From contig JAPKXP010000177.1 in NCBI GenBank assembly GCA_026394745.1, positions 1 to 7,037 of the forward strand: 7,037 nt of DNA, written 5' to 3'. The DNA comes from Candidatus Altarchaeota archaeon. GTDB taxonomy: Archaea > Altiarchaeota > Altiarchaeia > IMC4 > SCGC-AAA252-I15. Positions 5,704-7,037 of this stretch are shown here, one piece after another (position 1 is the stretch's first letter; each line of letters starts with the position of its first letter). Both the position numbers and the translations under genes were made by a program. The notes beneath the pieces are model-generated. The model was not told where the DNA came from. It saw nothing but the letters and a program-made list of their open reading frames with translations, and ran no database searches.

Positions 5704-5773
5704 CAGCCTTTAATAAAGGCTGGCGAAAGGTGCTATCTTCGCTACGCTCGATAGCACAGAGAACGGATAGCAC
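5704..5773 (+). repeat. Two hairpins and a short direct repeat between tRNA-Arg copies
   Basis: Hairpin one is CAGCCTT (5704-5710) with AAGGCTG (5716-5722) and a five-base TAATA loop. Hairpin two is GTGCTATC (5730-5737) with GATAGCAC (5750-5757), a perfect 8-bp stem with a 12-base loop. The 3' arm GATAGCAC is repeated directly at 5766-5773. The function is unknown. The segment could be the remnant of the rest of the first tRNA copy, an inserted element, or leader structure for the intact tRNA. Confidence 0.6.
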
Positions 5774-5782
5774 ACACAAACC

Positions 5783-5856
5783 GGGCGTATGGGGTAGTCT
5801 GGATATCCTATGAGGCTTCGGACCTCAGGACCTGGGTTCGAATCCCAGTACGCCCA
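5783..5856 (+). tRNA. tRNA-Arg (anticodon TCG)
   Basis: A complete cloverleaf of 74 bases. The acceptor GGGCGTA pairs with TACGCCC, with discriminator A at 5856. The D arm contains GGTAGTCTGGATATCC. The anticodon stem TGAGG/CCTCA (5811-5815 and 5823-5827) encloses the 7-base loop CTTCGGA, giving anticodon TCG at 5818-5820, which reads CGA and related Arg codons. The T arm is CTGGG-TTCGAAT-CCCAG. There is no encoded CCA and no intron within the gene. No clear TATA box lies just upstream, so transcription may begin before the partial copy at 5676, with RNase P removing the leader. It is flanked by a truncated copy upstream and a decayed copy downstream. Confidence 0.95.
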
Positions 5857-5877
5857 ATAATTTCACGACAGAAACGA

Positions 5878-5941
5878 AGTCGTATGAATAACGTCTGGGA
5901 TTAAGCGAGTCCGTAGACGAGCGGGAATCCCAGTACGCCCA
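5878..5941 (+). pseudogene. Decayed tRNA-Arg copy with intact 3' end
   Basis: The last 17 bases, GAATCCCAGTACGCCCA (5925-5941), are identical to the 3' end of the tRNA-Arg at 5840-5856, and both are followed a few bases later by TTTCACG. Upstream, CGTATG (5881-5886) and GTCTGG (5893-5898) match the acceptor/D-arm region of the intact gene in the right order, with the sequence between and after them degraded. The 5' strand of the T stem is missing and no proper anticodon arm forms. A third, non-functional tandem copy is the simplest reading. The inverted repeat CTGGGATT/AATCCCAG (5895-5902 and 5926-5933) would allow an alternative fold. Confidence 0.65.
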
Positions 5942-5959
5942 CTTGTTTCACGTCTAGGA

Positions 5960-6313
5960 TTACTTCTCCTTTAGATGTTTGCTTTTTTGTAGTTTAAGTT
6001 TTTTCCTTACTTCAAGCATTGTGTTATTGCCTTTGAGTGTGGTGCAGTCCCAGCATAGTAGTTGGAGGTTTTTGATGTTGTCTCCACCGCCTTTGGAGGT
6101 AGGTCGTCTGTAGTTTATTATTAACGCCTTGCTTTCGTATTTTTTGTTGCATATAGCACATTTCTTGTTTCTGCGGTTGAGGTGTTCCTTGATCAAGTGT
6201 ATTATGTCGTCTCTGGGTGTTTTTGCCGTCACACCTAAATCTTCCAAAAGGGTTTCATCAAGCGGTTCAGACAGCTTGAACGCGGGATTCGGAGTTCTTT
6301 TGAATTTTTTCAT
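5960..6313 (-). CDS. HNH-like zinc-binding protein lacking the usual catalytic histidine
   Basis: A 117-residue basic protein. The C-terminal half has the treble-clef scaffold of HNH endonucleases: CAIC (C53/C56, numbering from the GTG one codon upstream), then INYRRPTSKGGGDNIKNLQLLCWDC (C88/C91) and LKGN. In canonical members the strand before the proline reads DHxxP; here D-H is replaced by N-Y (68-69), and the usual N of the final CN..K is T. Nuclease activity is therefore uncertain, and a DNA-binding or degenerate role is possible. ATG 6313-6311 is taken as the start; GTG 6316 immediately precedes it. No ribosome-binding site is seen. The gene is more A/T-rich than the conserved cluster, stands alone next to the decayed tRNA copy, and is convergent with the tRNAs, which suggests an acquired accessory gene. 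Confidence 0.75.
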   Translation of the reverse strand: MKKFKRTPNPAFKLSEPLDETLLEDLGVTAKTPRDDIIHLIKEHLNRRNKKCAICNKKYESKALIINYRRPTSKGGGDNIKNLQLLCWDCTTLKGNNTMLEVRKKLKLQKSKHLKEK

Positions 6314-6428
6314 CACAAATACGGATTAGAGATAGTGACTGCGCACTTAATAATCGTATCCAATAGAACCAGAAAGATCCATCATGCGTACTAAAATTAA
6401 CGGAGTTAATAATTTGGCTTCAAATACT

Positions 6429-6443
6429 AAGTTTTTATATCTA
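6429..6443 (+). promoter_or_regulatory. Candidate TATA box upstream of the structured gene-free region
   Basis: AAGTTTTTATATCTA on the plus strand contains TTTATAT, preceded by a purine-rich stretch that could act as a TFB site. A start about 25 bases downstream would lie near 6460, just ahead of the strongly structured segment 6490-6690. No open reading frame follows on this strand that looks coding, so the promoter would serve an RNA. Position and composition are the only evidence. Confidence 0.35.
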
Positions 6444-6485
6444 GTTGTGTTATATTTTGGCTGGGAATCAAACCTCGGTGTTGTT

Positions 6486-6690
6486 TTACGATCGGGGCAT
6501 CTGGGCTTACGTCATGCGATTTTGAGGACAAGAGGCTGACTGAGGCCTTTTAATAAAAGCCCGGGGATGATCGCGACGCTGAAGCGTCGCGTATCAGACA
6601 AGATGCGTATGCCTCTTGCTGAAAACCGCGAGTATTGCCCCATCTTACGATGGGGCAGAACGCACAACAATTCCACACCAGAAGCGGTGT
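6486..6690 (+). ncRNA. Possible structured non-coding RNA in a 380-base gene-free stretch
   Basis: Between the HNH-like gene and the membrane protein (6317-6695) there is no convincing gene, but strong nested pairing is present. TGCG.TTTT (6515-6523) pairs with AAAA.CGCG (6622-6630), and CAAGAGGC (6529-6536) with GCCTCTTG (6611-6618). Inside that stem are an A/T hairpin with CTTTT/AAAAG (6547-6559) and a long stem, TGAT-CGCGACGC (6568-6579) with GCGTCGCG-T-ATCA (6584-6596), capped by TGAA. Downstream are a 9-bp hairpin, TGCCCCATC/GATGGGGCA (6636-6657), and ACACC/GGTGT (6675-6690). I could not match it to SRP RNA, RNase P RNA or a C/D or H/ACA RNA. Strand is assigned from the upstream TATA-like box. 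It may also be a palindromic DNA element. Confidence 0.4.
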
Positions 6691-6695
6691 CGTAT

Positions 6696-6917
6696 TTAGG
6701 GTTTAACTTTAGTTTCCTTTCTCTTCGCCAGCTGCTCCCACACTATGGACGCAGCTATTGCTGCGAGTCCGATAAACACGCCGAACACAATCACTGCAAT
6801 ACCGATCAACTGCTTGCCCATCAGGGCGATAATCACGCCCAAGCCGCCGACAAAAATCATGACCACCAGGGCGACGACAACCAGAATCCTAGACGCCGTA
6901 AAACCTTTATCAGCCAT
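6696..6917 (-). CDS. Small two-helix membrane protein of unknown function
   Basis: A 73-residue hydrophobic protein that I do not recognise. After a short N-terminus (MADKGFTASR) there are two predicted membrane segments, about residues 11-33 (ILVVVALVVMIFVGGLGVII...) and 37-60 (LIGIAVIVFGVFIGLAAIAASIVW), joined by a tight turn with a lysine, and a basic tail (KRKETKVKP). By the positive-inside rule both ends, with R10 and the KRK cluster, probably face the cytoplasm as a hairpin. There is no signal-peptide cleavage site. The ATG at 6917 has no Shine-Dalgarno sequence. A TATAAA on the same strand at 7012-7007 could be the promoter with a leader of about 65 bases. The amphipathic-free, glycine-rich helices resemble small phage or accessory membrane proteins, but nothing specific can be claimed. 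Confidence 0.7.
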   Translation of the reverse strand: MADKGFTASRILVVVALVVMIFVGGLGVIIALMGKQLIGIAVIVFGVFIGLAAIAASIVWEQLAKRKETKVKP

Positions 6918-7003
6918 GTGATATATTACAGGTTAGTTGGTTAAAAATCATGTTAAAGAGGCCACTTCCCCCAAGTATTACTTCTCCGTTAGGGCCACGT
7001 CTG

Positions 7004-7014
7004 GGATTTATACT
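7004..7014 (-). promoter_or_regulatory. Candidate TATA box for the small membrane protein gene
   Basis: Minus-strand GTATAAATCCC at 7014-7004 contains a consensus TATAAA at 7012-7007, preceded by the purine-rich GCGGAA. The expected start would be near 6983, some 65 bases before the ATG at 6917. The leader would include AAGTAATACTT (6983-6973), a small inverted repeat. The box overlaps the repeated motif ACGTCTGGGATT. Confidence 0.35.
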
Positions 7015-7037
7015 TCCGCCTTCTCTGCAATGTCGAC

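Noticed and set aside
6461..6480. Minus-strand GAGGTTTGATTCCCAG resembling a tRNA T arm
   Set aside because: The conserved C of the loop is T, two of five stem pairs fail, and no acceptor, anticodon or D arm can be fitted on either side.
6567..6944. Plus-strand frame of 125 codons rich in His, Asn and Asp
   Set aside because: The His/Asn/Asp-rich half is the antisense of the hydrophobic membrane protein at 6696-6917, and the first half runs through the hairpins. No ribosome-binding site or domain is seen.
7008..7037. Minus-strand frame entering from the window edge and ending VDIAEKAEV-stop
   Set aside because: Nine residues before a stop are too few to call a gene end. The stop overlaps the TATAAA box proposed for the membrane protein gene.
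1..7037. CRISPR array, insertion sequence or replication origin
   Set aside because: No regularly spaced repeats, no transposase frame with terminal repeats, and no cluster of origin-type repeats was seen on either strand.

Overview
The window is archaeal. Its genes are archaeal or eukaryote-like information-processing genes: ribosomal proteins eS31, eS24 and eS6, the gamma subunit of initiation factor aIF2, RNA polymerase subunit Rpo7, elongation factor Spt4, a Fcf1-like PIN nuclease, and an archaeal GTP-dependent dephospho-CoA kinase. A tRNA without an encoded CCA end and TATA-like promoter boxes fit this. The exact phylum cannot be read from the sequence. Tight stop/start overlaps and short proteins would suit a compact euryarchaeal or DPANN-type genome, but that is inference.

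Layout. Positions 1-4032 hold one co-directional minus-strand cluster, read from high to low coordinates: eS6, aIF2-gamma, PIN nuclease, Rpo7, Spt4, dephospho-CoA kinase, eS24, eS31, then the first codons of a possible DUF429-like gene cut by the window edge. This order is familiar from many archaea and couples translation, transcription and CoA synthesis. The kinase gene carries a one-base frameshift in its 3' quarter. The gap 4033-4211 separates the cluster from a divergent plus-strand pair: an NSUN/RsmB-type RNA m5C methyltransferase and a small PUA-like protein whose start overlaps it. Next come three tandem copies of a tRNA-Arg(TCG), only the middle one intact. From about 5940 to the end the DNA is more A/T-rich and accessory in character: an HNH-like protein lacking the usual catalytic histidine, a roughly 380-base gene-free stretch with strong nested hairpins, and a small two-helix membrane protein.

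Most notable. A composite palindromic element of about 95 bp occurs twice: once in the 4033-4211 gap and once in frame inside the methyltransferase gene. The two copies share fixed outer sequence and the same two-hairpin architecture, but their stem sequences differ while remaining paired. The intragenic copy adds about 34 residues at a point where the protein family normally has none, and it is flanked by a TCAA direct repeat. This looks like an archaeal counterpart of the palindromic elements that insert into protein genes in Rickettsia. The tRNA-Arg array and the structured gene-free region 6480-6690 are the next most interesting objects.
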